Assembly: GCA_007026445.1 (NCBI GenBank) | Contig: VDMD01000005.1 | Span: 186,001-250,000 of the forward strand | Origin: Schizophyllum amplum | Taxonomy: Eukaryota > Basidiomycota > Agaricomycetes > Agaricales > Schizophyllaceae | Reading direction: 5' to 3' | Length of the DNA: 64,000 nt | In this document: positions 11,014 to 23,500 of the stretch, one piece after another | Layout of the letters: every line of letters begins with the position of its first letter | Numbering within the stretch: the first letter of the stretch is position 1 | Made by a program: the position numbers and the translations under genes | Notes under the pieces: generated by a model | Told to the model about the DNA's origin: nothing | Databases searched by the model: none | Seen by the model: the letters and a program-made list of their open reading frames with translations, nothing else

Positions 11014-14000
11014 ATGTCCGCCGCCGCAGTCGTCGCCCGCGTCGCCCACGCTGCCTCCGACGTTCTCGTCGACGCCCTCCCCGCGCCCCCCGCGCCCTCG
11101 GCCTTTGCCCCCGCATTCCCCGCAAACCCTCTCCGCCGCCCGCGCTTGCACTCCGTCCCCTTCGGTGCAGACCCCGGTGAGATCGTCTCCAAGAGCGCAG
11201 GAACCGGCCTTGTATCCCTCCTCGCCCCCTCGTCCTCCCAGCTCGCCACACGCCTCGTCCTCCATCTCGGCGCGTGCGCAAGCCGCGCCGTCGTCCTCCA
11301 TCTCAGCGTCGCGGACGATCTCTCGGACGTCCTCCTCCTCCGATCATCTGCATCGTACTTCCTTCTCTCCTCCACCGCGCAGGAGGCGCACGACAATGCC
11401 CTCCTTGCTTCCAGACTAGCCAAGGCCGTCAACAAGCTGGTCATCCATGTCTTCTCCGGCGCGGCAGATGACACGGTCGAGGACGAAGTCACTGAGGACA
11501 AGATCACCACCTTCCTCTCTGCGCAATCTCCCGCGCCGATCGCCGCGGACGAGCTCGAGGCAGACCCCTTCAAGGCATACGAACGTGCTGCTGCCAACAC
11601 CCTCACCCTGGTCCGCCGCCCAGTTCGCCCCTGGACTACCTACGGCGGCTCCACGACCGACCCCAGCACCGTCGTCTTTGTACTCGGCCGCGATGAGGCG
11701 CGTCTGAGCACGGACGGTGTGCTATTCATCTCGGTCTCGCTCCTGAACCCCCTCCCGGCGTCGCGTATCGCAGCGCTCGTCCCCGCATCTGCGGAGCGCG
11801 TCATCGTGCTCGAGCAGATCCGCAGGTGGAACGTCAAGTGGACTCCCCTCTACCTCGACGTTGTCAGCGCACTGCAGGCGACCGGCAAGCCCGTGCACTC
11901 TGGTGTACTTGGCAGCACGAAGGGTCTCACCGATGCGGATGTACAGGTAAGCACAATCCTCACGCATTGTTCGCTCCTTTCTGATCAAATTTGCAGTCCG
12001 TCATCGCGAACGCCGAGTCGCGTCCCGTGCTCGGGTCCTTGCCCGAGGCCAGCTCCTCATCTGCGACCGTGCACGTCCCCAAGCACGAGATCTCATACAC
12101 CAAGATCCTCTCCCACGTCTTCGGTGATCGCCTCGAGGTCGCGAACGACCCCTCCCTCGTCGCTTCTCAGGGCAGCCTCGCCACCAACCCCGAGTTCGCT
12201 CTTGGTCGCGTGCAGAGCCTCATCGAGCAGCGCAAGCGCCTCGCGGCGTCCATGGAGGAGCTTCTCCAGGCCTCCGGCATCGCCGACGACCTTCACACTC
12301 TCCTCAGCCAATGGCTTCTCAACCAGGACGACGCCGCGAAGAGCCGCAAGATCGGCGCACAGATCGTCGACGCGCTCAAGGCTTCCCCCGTCGAGCACCC
12401 CGCGGCCGCGGAGGTCCTTCGTCTTCAGGGGCAGCTCCCGCGCAACTCGCGCTGGATCATCGGCTCTGACGCGTGGTCCTACGATCTCGGCGCGTCCGGT
12501 CTGCACCACGCCATCGCGTCGGGCCTTGATATCAACATCCTCATCCTCGACACGCTCCCCTATTCCACGCGCCACTCTGCCGACTCGAGCCGTCGCAAGC
12601 ACGATGTCGGCCTCTACGCGATGAACCACGGCGACGTGTACGTCGCGAGCGTCGCCGTCTACTCGTCGTACGGCCAGGTCCTACAAGCCGTCATGGAGGC
12701 GGACCGCTACCGCGGGCCCTCTGTCGTCGTCGCTTACCTGCCTTACCGCTCGGAGGAGGTCCCGGCGCTCGAGGTGCTCAAGGAGACGAAGCTCGCCGTC
12801 GACGCCGGCTACTGGCCGCTCTACCGCTGGGACCCGAGTAAGGACGTCGCCGGCCAGGAGCCGTTCATGCTCGACTCCGACGCCATCAAGAACGATCTCC
12901 GCGCTTTCCTCGACCGCCAGAACCATCTGTCTCAGCTGTCGCGCCCCAAGCCAGCGCTCGCCGCCGAGCTTGTCAGCGGCCTGGGCGCGCGTGTGCAGGA
13001 GGAGCGCCGCGCGAAGGCCAAGCAGGCGTTCAGCCAGATGGTCGCATCGCTCGACGCGCCGCCGCTACTTATTCTGTACGCCTCGGACGGCGGGAACGCG
13101 GAGAAGGTGGCGAAGAAGCTCGCTCAGCGTGCGGAGGTGCGCGGCCTTTCCGTCACCGCGGGCACGATGGACTCCGTCCCGCTCGAGTCGCTCGCGCAGG
13201 AGGAGTATGTTGTCTTCATCAGCTCGACCGCGGGCCAGGGCGAACCCCCGCAGAACGCCCGCCGCTTTTTCAAGGCGCTCAACGTGGCGGTCGCGGCCGG
13301 CGAGCAGGTGCTCACCAACGTCAAGTACTCCGTCTTCGGCATGGGCGACAGCCATTACTGGCCGCGTGCGGAAGACGCGCAGTACTACAACCGTCCGGGG
13401 AAGGAGCTCGACCACAAGCTTACCGCGCTCGGTGCGACGCGCTTCGCCGACATCGGTCTCGGTGACGACCAGGACGCCGACGGCCCCATGACGGGGTACA
13501 AGCTCTGGGAGCCCTCCGTTTGGAAGACGTTCAAGGTCGACAACCTCGAGATCGCCGAGGCGGAGCCGGAGCCCATCACCAACGAGCACATCAAGGCCGC
13601 ATCCAACTTCCTGCGCGGGACGATCGCGGAGGGCCTGGTGGACACGACAACGGGCTCGCTGTCCGCGAGCGACGGGCAGCTCACGAAGTTCCACGGCATC
13701 TACCAGCAGGACGACCGCGACATCCGCGACGAGCGCACCGCGCAGGGCGTCGAGCCCGCATACAGCTTCATGATCCGCGTGCGGATGCCGGGCGGTGTCT
13801 GCGACCCGCGGCAGTGGCTGCAGATGGACCAGATCTCGGACGAGCACGGCTGTGGGAACTTCAAGATCACGACGCGCCAGACGTTCCAGTTCCACGGCGT
13901 CATCAAGCGGCACTTGAAGAGCGCCATTCAGGACATCAACCGTGCTCTGCTTGATACGCTCGCGGCGTGCGGTGACGTGAACAGGTGAGTAGTTCGACTT

Positions 14001-15486
14001 CATCGCTCAGAACTGCAACTGACTCGTTTTATAGGAACGTTACCTGCTCCCTCATCCCATCCAAGTCGAAGCTCCACGCACAAGTGTACGAGTTTTCGAA
14101 GCAGGTCTCGGAGCACCTGCTCCCGCACACCAGCGCGTACCACGAGATCTGGCTCGACAAGAAGCTCGTTGCCGGTGACGCGCTCAAGGACTTCGAGCCC
14201 GTCTACGGCGACTTCTACTTGCCTCGCAAGGCAAGCTGTTTACATTATCGTTTTCTACTTGTGCTAACATCTCTGCAGTTCAAGGTCTCTGTCGCTGTAC
14301 CTCCCACCAACGACGTCGACATCTTCACGAACGATCTCGGCTTCATCGCCATCGTCGGCGATGACGGCGAGCTCCAGGGCTTCAATGTCTCCATCGGCGG
14401 TGGCATGGGTGTCACGCACGGCAACAAGAAGACGTACCCGCGTCTCGGGACGGTCATCGGCTTCTGCACGCCCGACCAAGGCAAGCAGGTCGCCGAGAAG
14501 GTCATGATCGTCCAGCGCGACCACGGCAACCGTGCGGAGTGAGTCACTGTCTATTTCATATGCGTAGCCTTTTGCTGATTCCTTTACAGCCGCAAGAACG
14601 CGCGTTTGAAGTACACGGTCGACCGCCTCGGTGTCGACGGCTTCCGCGAGGAGACCGAGAAGCTGCTCGGATGGAAGCTCGCGCCCGCGCGGGCGTTCTC
14701 CTTCGACCGCAACATCGACGACTTCGGCTGGTCGCAGGGCGAGGACGGCAAGCATCATTACATGATGTTCATCGAGAACGGCCGCGTCGAGGACGTGCCC
14801 GGGCGCGAGTTCAAGACCGGCTTGCGCGAGATCGCCAAGGTCCACAAGGGCACCTTCCGGCTGACGTGCAACCAGCACTTGATGCTGTCCGACATCGCGG
14901 AGGAGGACCTGCCGCAGATCAAGGCGATGCTCGCCAAGTACAAGCTGGACAACCTCGAGCACTCGGGCTTGCGCCTCTCATCGTCGGCCTGCGTTGCTTT
15001 CCCCACGTGTGGTGAGTACACTCAGTTTCGTGTCTAGAGCGCTTTGCTGACGTAGTTGTAGGTCTTGCGATGGCTGAGTCTGAGCGCTACCTGCCGATCC
15101 TCATCGACAAGGTCGAGAAGATCTGCGAGGAGAACGGCCTCCGACACGACTCGATCGTCATGCGCATGACGGGTTGCCCCAACGGGTGTGCGCGGCCATA
15201 CGCCGCGGAGGTCGCGTTCGTCGGCAAGGCGCCGGGGACGTACCTCATGCTCCTCGGCGGCGGCTACTACGGCCAGCGCCTCAACAAAATCTACCGCGAG
15301 TCCGTCACGGAGCCGGAGATCCTCGCCATTCTTCGGCCGATGATCAAGCGCTACGCGCTCGAGCGGCAGGACGGGGAGAAGTTCGGCGACTGGACGATCC
15401 GCGCGGGCTACATCGCCCCGACCGTCGAGGGCAAGCTCTGGTACGACCGCATGGGCGGCGAGGGCGACAATCGGCTGGCGGCCTGA
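11014..15486 (+). CDS. MET5: assimilatory sulfite reductase (NADPH), hemoprotein beta subunit
   Basis: Six exons (11014-11946, 11997-13984, 14035-14230, 14279-14538, 14590-15011, 15062-15486) join in frame to a 1,407-residue protein, the usual large size of the fungal beta subunit. In order it has a ferredoxin-oxidoreductase-like N-terminal half, a flavodoxin-type domain ([20 protein letters not shown], then [19 protein letters not shown]) and the two sulfite/nitrite reductase repeats. The 4Fe-4S/siroheme ligands are visible as ACVAFPTC and TGCPNGC in exons 5 and 6, and family blocks such as [17 protein letters not shown] are intact. With the alpha subunit it reduces sulfite to sulfide for cysteine and methionine synthesis. 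The intron at 14231-14278 starts with GC instead of GT. The upstream gene space shows no obvious regulatory palindrome. Confidence 0.93.
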
Positions 15487-16409
15487 GGCCGAGCATATAG
15501 AGGCGTAAAGACTGTATCATTCCTTGGTGTAGTTGTATCATCTTGCTTCTTCATATTTTATTCGACTTGGCCTCTATACGTACTACATGACATGTTCTGG
15601 GATCTTGTATACGCAGCATAGACTTTTCTCTCTTTATAGCAATGATATGGGATGAACCACAATGCTTTCGTGTGAGCCTGGAGCATCCTGGGTCAGTGCG
15701 CGACGCTGGTGAACATTCTCACGTGAGCTGTAACGGCATTTGCCGGCATTCGCGTTGAACGGCCCGGGAAAAGTCCGCTTGGCATTCCGGACTTTCATGG
15801 TCAACTTCATCAGATTCACCTGGAAATGTCATGCTCATATCGTAGCTGACGCATTCTGCTCTACTACACGCCATACGTGAGCTATATTGCTGCAAGGATG
15901 TATGCCGGCAGTCGGTGTGAATGTCCGTCTAATTCTCACCAGTGGCGGCTAACTGCATGCACCTCAAGGGCGAGAGACGCCGTTGTTTCCAGGGCTTACA
16001 GCACATATCATTTCACGCCGTCCTTCAATATATATTATGGTGGCGACGGATTCGCGGAGCAGCAACGGTCTAGGTTGCGTCCGGGTGCCGCCACTGCACT
16101 GAACGTTTGTTCCTCAGAGCTGTATCTCTTCAGGCGGGCTTCAACGAAGTATGTATATATGCTCCGTTCTTTCCGGCCGCTTCAAGAATGTTTTGTGCAG
16201 CCCAACGAAATGAGACAAGGTCGTGTGACATGTTCCTATTGACCATGGAGCAGTTATGCCTAACCCAAGGAGCTGTTATGTGGTCAGCGGCCGCCCATGC
16301 CATTGCCCTCTCCGGACTACTGACTGCCAAAAGCTGGGTATAAAAGCCTGGAAGACTATACAAGGCATGAGCTTCCCATACATTCTCCACCTCCATCGCT
16401 ATAGTGAAC
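15487..16409. other. intergenic region between sulfite reductase and the secreted-protein pair
   Basis: No gene was recognised. It contains the AT-rich 3' flank of sulfite reductase (15530-15640) and the promoter of the first secreted-protein copy with a TATA box at 16339. Confidence 0.6.
16339..16345 (+). promoter_or_regulatory. TATA box of secreted-protein copy 1
   Basis: TATAAAA lies 65 bases before the ATG at 16410. The second copy has the same arrangement (TATA about 71 bases before its ATG), so the promoters were probably duplicated with the genes. Confidence 0.6.
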
Positions 16410-17105
16410 ATGTATTTTCCAAGTTCTTCTCGCTGTCGTCAGCGCCGCCGTGACCGTTGTCGTTGCTGAACAGCACACGGTCAACTTCACAAACAAGTAA
16501 GTCTTCCATTCGCTCATTTCCCTCCTACGTGATTGGTTTTCATTCGCCTCTCAGCTGCGCCTCGGGTACCCCAAAGCTCCGCGCTCAGGATGGCAAGGTT
16601 CTCCATTCTGGTGGCGGATCATACACCCATCCCAGTGCGCTTATTGGTGCCATCGCGTCAGTCCCTTGCGTGACATTCTCTATCGTTGTACTCATGCAGA
16701 TCACACACAGCTACCTTCAAACTGGCCCATGCGGCGCGAACGCGGAGAATTGCCCGCTCATCGAGACGACACTCCGCAATCCTCCATCTCCCGGACAGGG
16801 GTCCAGTACCGACATCTCCCTTATCCCTCCGTGGGTCTCGTGTCCTTGGTCTTCTCCTGTAGCTGACTGAGCTGTTAAGCCACAAATTCACCAAGGGTGT
16901 GCGCTTTGAGTACCAGAACGGCTGCGATGGACAGGGCAAGACGTGCAAGAGCGCCGACTGCAAGACGGCGTTCCACGAGAAAGACGACTATGGCGCTCAA
17001 GTTCAATGCCAGAAGGCTGGCGTGCGTTTTCTCTCATAAACTTACTGCTCGTACTCACGCCGTCAATCCTAGGTCGACTTGCACATAATCTTTTGCCCGG
17101 CTTGA
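16410..17105 (+). pseudogene. small secreted thaumatin-like cysteine-rich protein, copy 1, frame broken near the start
   Basis: This is a tandem paralogue of the gene at 17945. The body is intact over four exons: signal-peptide end and EQHTVNFTNK, then SGTPKLRAQDGKVLHSGGG, YLQTGPCGANAENCPLIET, GCDGQGKTCKSADCKTAF, and VDLHIIFCPA before the stop at 17103-17105. However, the ATG at 16410 is one frame off from the hydrophobic signal sequence (VLLAVVSAAVTVVVA, from 16423), and an in-frame TGA at 16405 precedes that frame with no other ATG between. Compared with copy 2, two bases are missing here. It is either a recent pseudogene, a sequencing error, or a gene with an unseen upstream exon. Confidence 0.6.
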
Positions 17106-17944
17106 GGTTCCAGGGAAGGGCGCGCCGCTCTCGCTCAGCTGAAGGAGAGCGACTTTGCCGGCAGAAATTAGGCCCGAAGGTGACACGCTAGCAATACTCC
17201 GATTGCGGTATCATTCGTATGTCTGAACAATTCATCTATGGGTATTCTCATTTCTAGGCGAACACCGGAACTGAAATGTCCGGTTTGCGGTGATTGCCGA
17301 TAGTACAAGAGCGAGGGCGCGGTGCGCTATACGAGTGTCTTGCTGTATCTGTCGCCCCTTTCAAATCTAGTCGGGTTCGTATGCATCGTCTGAGGTGGTT
17401 CAGGACCGTAGCGCGAGAGGGTATCTGACGCCAGTTCGGGACGCCTACAGCACCAGATGACGCGACGCGTGCGTCAATAGTCCTCGAGCCATTCCGCGAT
17501 GCACGGATTTCCCTTACTTATGATGCGAGGGCCTCCGGTGGATGGTAACTAGCCGGACGATGAGGGTACGTACCCTCATTCACTAGCTGACACGACGGGC
17601 GGAAAGGATAAGCTATGCGCATAGCAAACTGACCACAGCGACTCCAAGGTGTCAATTCTTCACGTCAAGCTCCACGATTTTGGACCAACGGTCGTCCATC
17701 CCTCGGGGACGATACCTTCTCAGATGTACCGTCCCGCCCTCTATGGCATCTTCGATGACAGGTGCGTCCGCGTTCCTCTAGACTCTACGATAGAGAGCAA
17801 TTGTGGGGTTTCGACAGCGTGGCTGACGACTGTGCGTATGCTAGCTCAGTGCCCACGCGGTTCTGCGTATAAAGGCACATGCAGTAGCGAGAGACTACCA
17901 GCTCCTAAACAAATCTCCCTTCGCCGCATTTTCCATCAATTACA
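17106..17944. other. spacer between the two secreted-protein copies
   Basis: No exon was recognised. The right end carries the copy 2 promoter with a TATA box at 17868. Some open frame near 17649-18056 overlaps copy 2 in another frame and is rejected. Confidence 0.6.
17868..17874 (+). promoter_or_regulatory. TATA box of secreted-protein copy 2
   Basis: TATAAAG lies 71 bases before the ATG at 17945. Confidence 0.6.
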
Positions 17945-18671
17945 ATGCAGTTTACGAAGGCTCTTGTCGCCGTCGTCGCCGTCGCTGCGACTCTTATCGC
18001 TGCTGAGCAGCACGTCGTCCAGTTTGTCAACAAGTAAGTCCATGTCTGCGTGCTGAACTCAGCTGACAACGTCCCTTCGTTCCTTTACAGCTGCGGTACC
18101 GGTACCCCGAAGCTCTACGGACAAAACGGCGCCCTGCTCCACTCTGGTAGCGGGTCCTACACGCGCGGCAGCGCTCTCATTGGCGGCATCGCGTGAGCTC
18201 GCTTGCTCCGGAGACGGGACGACCCTGAGCCTCCCGTGCACGATCCTGACCGACCCATACAGTTATCTTCAAACTGGACCATGCGGCGCAAATGGGGAAA
18301 ATTGCCCACTCGTGGAGATGACGCTCCGCAACCCGCCCTCGCCAGGCGCGGGATCCAGCACCGACATCTCGCTCATCCCCCCGTACGCATCGTCGCCCAG
18401 TTCTGTACGCTGCGCTGACTCAAGTTTGCAGCCACAAATACACCAAGAGCGTACAATTCGCTTACTACAATGGATGCGACGGACAAGGCAAGACGTGCAA
18501 GAGCGCGAGCTGTTCGACGGCGTTCCATACACCGACTGATTACGGCGCCCAAGTCCAATGCCAGACGAACAACGTGAGCTTCAAGTTCCGTCCCCAAATT
18601 CCCGGGGTCTAGCTGCCGTTCTCACATCATTGCTTCAGGTCAACCTCCGCATCACCTTCTGTCCGGCATGA
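17945..18671 (+). CDS. small secreted thaumatin-like cysteine-rich protein, copy 2
   Basis: An intact gene starting with a signal peptide (MQFTKALVAVVAVAATLIAA). Exon 1 ends at 18033 and exon 2 starts at 18091 (NCGTGTPKLYGQNGALLHSG). Further exons give YLQTGPCGANGENCPLVEMT, SSTDISLIPP, GCDGQGKTCKSASCSTAF and VNLRITFCPA, with the stop at 18669-18671. The product is about 150 residues with eight or so cysteines that probably form disulfides. The N-terminal CGTGTPKL and the small size point to the thaumatin-like secreted proteins often labelled glycopeptide in Agaricomycetes. The biological role is not known to me; secretion is inferred from the signal peptide. It lies about 840 bases after its paralogue on the same strand. 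Confidence 0.8.
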
Positions 18672-19247
18672 AGCCTATATGGTTGAGTGGCGAGGCCCAC
18701 AGCCCAGTCTATGCGCAAACTAAGAGATTGTACAAATGTTTGACTAGTAGCTGGAAATCCGTATCTACAGAACTCAAGCATGAAAGCTGTGTAGAAAGAA
18801 CACGCAGAATGGTGTCGGAAGTCCGACTCTCCTTTCATGGCAGGATATGACCACGATTGGTATACGAACTCCGAGGCTTGAGGCCCCTGCGAAGTATCAT
18901 GTGGCATATTATCATAGGGCATAGAGATACAGATCGAGCTTGAGCACGCGCATGCTAGGGAAAGCGACGCTAACGTAGACCTAACGCTACAAGTAAGTGG
19001 GTGTGGGTCAGTAAGTAATAATGAGTCCGTACAATATACATATGTAAGGAAAAAGGAATGTCCAGGGGCGGCAGCATAATAGTAAGATGAGGAATATAGC
19101 ATGATGGGAATGTGCCAGAAGGAAGTCGGGAAAGAGTGAACCCTGAACATATACAATCTTGTCGCAACGTCCTAGATTCCAATGAATGTGATGCCTGAAG
19201 TCAAGATCCCTTATAGACTGTCGACATCGCCCTCAACACCCGCTCTT
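18672..19247. other. convergent intergenic region
   Basis: The 3' flanks of the secreted-protein gene and the minus-strand Cys/His-domain gene meet here. No gene or obvious repeat was recognised. Confidence 0.6.
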
Positions 19248-20560
19248 CTAGTCGTGAACCTTCTTGACCGTCCTGGTCTTCTTAACCGTGCCCGTCTTCC
19301 TGACCCGCTTCGGTCTCCAGTTCCTCCCAAGATGCGTGCCAATGTGGACAATCATCGACTCACGCTTGACTGGCTTCGTGGTAGTGAGTGCACAACCCGG
19401 CGTCCTTTCGCACCACAGGCATAGCGTCGCCTCAGTGTACCACCCCTCCTTCGAGTAGTGCTTGCTGACGGCGGCCCGAAGCTCTTCGTCTGAATCGTCA
19501 AGGTTGAAGAATTTGCCGCAGATTCCACCCTGAGGACACTCCTCGCTCTTTTTGTGCGGCCAGAGACAGTAAAGTATCCGATCGTGAGGCTGGTCATTCT
19601 TCCGTTTTTGCCCAGCAAGAACTCGAGGACGGTACGATAGACGGTCGGACGCAATGGCGGTCGAGGCACCGCAGTCGAAGGGAAGGGGTACAGGAGGTTG
19701 GAATGGGTAGCTCGAAGGCCCGGCTGCCGATGCGTACGACGAAGGACCAGCGAGCGCCGTAGAGCCGGAAGTGCCGTGTAGTCGCTGTGGTACGGGAGAG
19801 GCGGCGGCGGCGGCGGAATGGGAAACATAGGGGGCGGCGGGCGATGGTGGCGCGGCGCGCGCGAGTACTGCTGCTCTGGCAGGACATTGTGCTGCAGCAG
19901 GCGCTGCTGCTTCGCGGAATCATTGGATGACGGTGCGGGGGTGGGCCGCACGAATAAGACTGGGGCGAACGGAATGTAGCTGGCTGGGACAGCGGGGTAG
20001 GAAGGGGGAGGAACGAGGGGCCAACGGTGGTCGGCGCGCTGCTCCTCCGATCGCCCGCCTTGGCTGCGTTCCCCCTCGTGCGCGCCGCTTTGGACGTGCT
20101 GAAGTAGACTGTCGTGCGAAGCCGGACAGCCACCTCCCTGCGCGTGCGCGTGTCCTACATGTCCCGAGTCGTCGACGGCTGTGCGAGGTGTTTGGGCCAT
20201 GGCACGTTGCGCGAGCTTTGAGCTCCTGCTTTCGCGAGCACGAGACTCTGCCTCGGCCGCCTTTGCCAGGTCAAGGAAGCCTTGCAGTTCCTGGGATGTC
20301 AAGGGGTTCGTCGCGGCTATGTTTTGCGCCAGCTCCGCCACGGCCTGGACGTCAAATTCTTCGTCGGTCGTCGTCCAATGCGCATCGCTGAGGCCTGAGG
20401 ATGGCGTGGAAGGTGCCGAAGGAGGGCTTTGTCGTGTGTGCTTGACAGTCGTGACAGGCTGGCGGTGCGTAGCGCGTTGTCGATGGGCAGCTAATGAGCA
20501 GCTCATGCGGGTCGTCTCCTCGCAGTCTGTGTTGGCTGTCGAGACCGGCATAGTCGACAT
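19248..20560 (-). CDS. Pro-rich protein with C-terminal unrecognised Cys/His domain (paralogue A)
   Basis: I do not recognise this family. The N-terminal part (from ATG 20560) is Ser/Thr-rich and then strongly Pro-rich (a run of PPPPPP at about 19810), so probably disordered. The last about 110 residues are compact and Cys/His-rich: ILYCLWPHKKSEECPQGG, ICGKFFNLDDSDEELRAAV, HYSKEGWYTEATLCLWC, ESMIVHIGTHLGRNWR, then a Lys/Arg-rich tail (KRVRKTGTVKKTRTVKKV) and a TAG at 19248. The N-terminal and C-terminal parts are in different frames; an intron of about 55 bases near 19,900-19,960 would join them, but I could not fix its ends. The same C-terminal domain is in the gene at 54,545-56,473, which shows that it is under selection. 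The basic tail and Cys/His pattern would fit a nuclear, metal-binding protein, but this is inference. Confidence 0.6.
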
Positions 20561-23500
20561 TGCCGTCGGGAAAAGTCGATGATGAGACGCGCTGCGACGC
20601 GTGGAGGGTCAGAAACCCCGTTTGTGAGCTGCGGGTGGTGGTTGTACGTGTCGTGGTGGATCTGCTACTCCGCTGGTCCTGCTGATAATTCGCGTTGCGC
20701 AAGTTATGCAGCGAGGTTGTGCTGGTGGGTTTGTAGAGGAGAGGATGGTGATCTGAAGAGATGTGGTCGTCCGCGGAGACGAGATGCAGCGGCAGAGAGT
20801 CGATCGTGAGGCTGGGAGACGGTCACAGAAGTCACAGGCGTCAAGTGCAGGAACTGAATCCGTCATGTGTAAGTCACGTGGTCGCGTCTTCGGCATCTTC
20901 CATAATCGTTTGTCTCCGTCTGCCACTTGGACCGTCGTCTGCCACTTGCTCCGACAATCGTCCGCCGCCAGAACGAGGGGGGCCCGCGTCAAAAGGGCGA
21001 CTGCCTGGCATCGCGATGCCAATTCTGCGCGGACGTCTAGCAAGCAAGCGCGTCGCGGAACCTGGAAGGGCTATAACAGTAGGCATGAACGCGGACATAA
21101 CCGTCACTTACGGCGAAGGATCCTTTGATGACAGCTTGGGTCGCATCCTCAGCGCGGCTATTGACCCTTGCTGATGACCCATGCATGGAAAGTCGGCAGC
21201 TCAACAAGTTGAGAGCTGCAAGCCGCTGCAATCGTGACCTGCAAGTCAGCACATTCGAAATACCGTGAGATCCTCCTTCACAATCACAACTCCAAGCTGA
21301 CTGGCTACGTCTTTTAGCATATAGGTGCCTGCGGAATGCGCCTCTGTACGTTCGATCAGCCTTGAATATTGGCTCCAGGAGAAAAGATCTCTTACATCAT
21401 GGCCTCAAGGGAGCGTGCAGTCTTCTTGCCGCTGGCAGCGCACCTGCACGGCCTCTCGCCATGCTGAAGCTGTCGAGCGAGCTACCTTCGTCTGGGTATA
21501 CTTCGGAGGAGCTGAGTAGACGACCTGACCTACCTGGTGCGTTCGAAGGTGGCAGTCCGCCAGAGTGAACTGTGGATTGCCCTCGATAACACACGACTGA
21601 CAAAATTCGAAGCAGGTTCAACGCTGTCCATGTTTTGCAGGTCCGCCCAGAGTTTCCGGTGGCAAGTCAGTCTTCGGCGAGCCGGTCAGCTACTGCATGT
21701 GAATTCTGCCCATGGCACTCACAGGTATGTTGGTCCATCGTTCTTCTCCCACTGATTATGCGTTGTCATTCGAACCCACAGAAGGAAACTCCTTTCAGCC
21801 AGCCCACAACGAGGACGACTGTCGATCATGCTGTGTAGTGAGCTTTGAAAACGACCAGCGGTGAGTGCTATATCAGCGCATCTATCCATGCGCATTGCAG
21901 AGAATCGTGGCCACCCTTCTTCGTCCCGGCCAGTCATGGACGAACCTTGGTCGCACCTAACGCATCGGACCAATACGCTCCGGCAAGCCATTGCTATTGA
22001 GACACATTCAGCCATGATAAAGCGCGCGGCTTCACTCACTCACTCTATCCATGCATTGCCAACAGTTCTTCAGCTTCATGTCGCATTGAAGATTCGGATG
22101 CGGTATCCGCGCCTTCGAACGCGCGGACAGTAGGATCAAGGGAGCGACAGGCAAGTATCATTCTTGCGGCAGTTTTGAATAAATGACTAGGGTGACAATG
22201 CTAGCAGGGCTTGCGATTGCGGGCAAGGGGCTTCAACAAGGATCTTGTCTTCAGAGATATTTCAGCGTCGCGCCGCGTCCTCGAACTCATCACATCTGTA
22301 CGTCCAGTACAACTTTCAGCGCAGCTTCTACGCTTCCTAAATAGATCATGTTAGAGATATGTCCTCTCAGCCTGAAGAGCCACACACCCAGACATTCCCC
22401 AATGGACCACGGGTTGTACCGGAGCGTCCACAACGCGCCGAGTGGCATCGGCTTTGTTTCTTCCCAAATACGGCCTCCTGCGTCTTTTCCGGCATGTTCA
22501 GCGTAACTTGAATCTATTTCCAGGCTTCTAGACAGCGTTATACGCGTCCTGTTGGTCTGCTGGCCCCGGGATCATGTCCATGAGCGCGTATTGTCCTCCC
22601 GTGGGAATAATTTTCCGAGGCCATGCGCTCCTGCCCGTGACCTGCTCGTGACCTCACATCCATATTCAACTCTGCATACTCCATGGCATTGGACACCTAG
22701 ACAGCCCTCAACAAAACTTGGACCTCACCATTGACTTGGAATAAAAACGGGCTATTTCTTTCATACCGGATGACGCGGACAACGCGCAAGAGCCGATCTC
22801 GCCCCTACACCACGCCCGTGAAAAGATCTCGCTGCGATGTTTGTGCGGGAATCCTCGATCATATCCGCAGGTTCTTGTGGGATCATTCGAGCTATCTCGC
22901 GGGACATTTTTCATCGCCAATAGAGGATCTCGCAGGATTGTCAATATCCTCAGGTGTCCTGGACGAAGGCTCAGGGGATCTCGAGTGCAATATCGGTGGC
23001 TCGTCTGAACCAGCTGGATATGACGGAAAATCTTGATTATTTATTTATTTGCAGGCAATGTACGGGTCTGGAAAGCGGACATCATGAAGAGGAAAACTGT
23101 TTTATTCATAATTTGCTACATACTTAAACATAAACATATGGAAACGACAGGTATGTACTACGAATACTGGCACTGACACGACACGGTCCCTCTCCCCGAG
23201 CTCCCTTGCTCAAAAGCAGGCAGCCTCTCCCAAGCCTCGCATGTTGCTTCCCGAGCCGACAACATTGTGGGCAGCACTGTCCGATGATCAGGGATGACGC
23301 TCAGGTGAGCAGCGGGAGAGCGGACTTACGCGGCCAAAGAATCGTCGTCGAAGGGCATCGCAGTGGCTTCGAAACTCGTGTTCCTGTTGGGCTGAAACAC
23401 GCGGAGCGAGCTTGAGCATCAAGGCATCTATTCGGATGCCAGACGTACCATTCGTGCCATGGAGCCGGGGAAGACGGTGGGGGTGTACGGAGGTGTCGAA

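Noticed and set aside
11014..12624. A 536-residue frame reading through the first sulfite reductase intron
   Set aside because: Beyond 11,946 it runs through an intron and then out of frame; the conserved protein continues from 11,997 in another frame.
13065..14003. 312-residue antisense frame in the sulfite reductase gene
   Set aside because: A shadow of the GC-rich coding strand; the sense strand encodes a conserved enzyme here.
11014..20560. A possible metabolic gene cluster around sulfite reductase
   Set aside because: Neighbouring genes (secreted proteins, Cys/His-domain protein) have no link to sulfur metabolism and lie on different strands with separate promoters.
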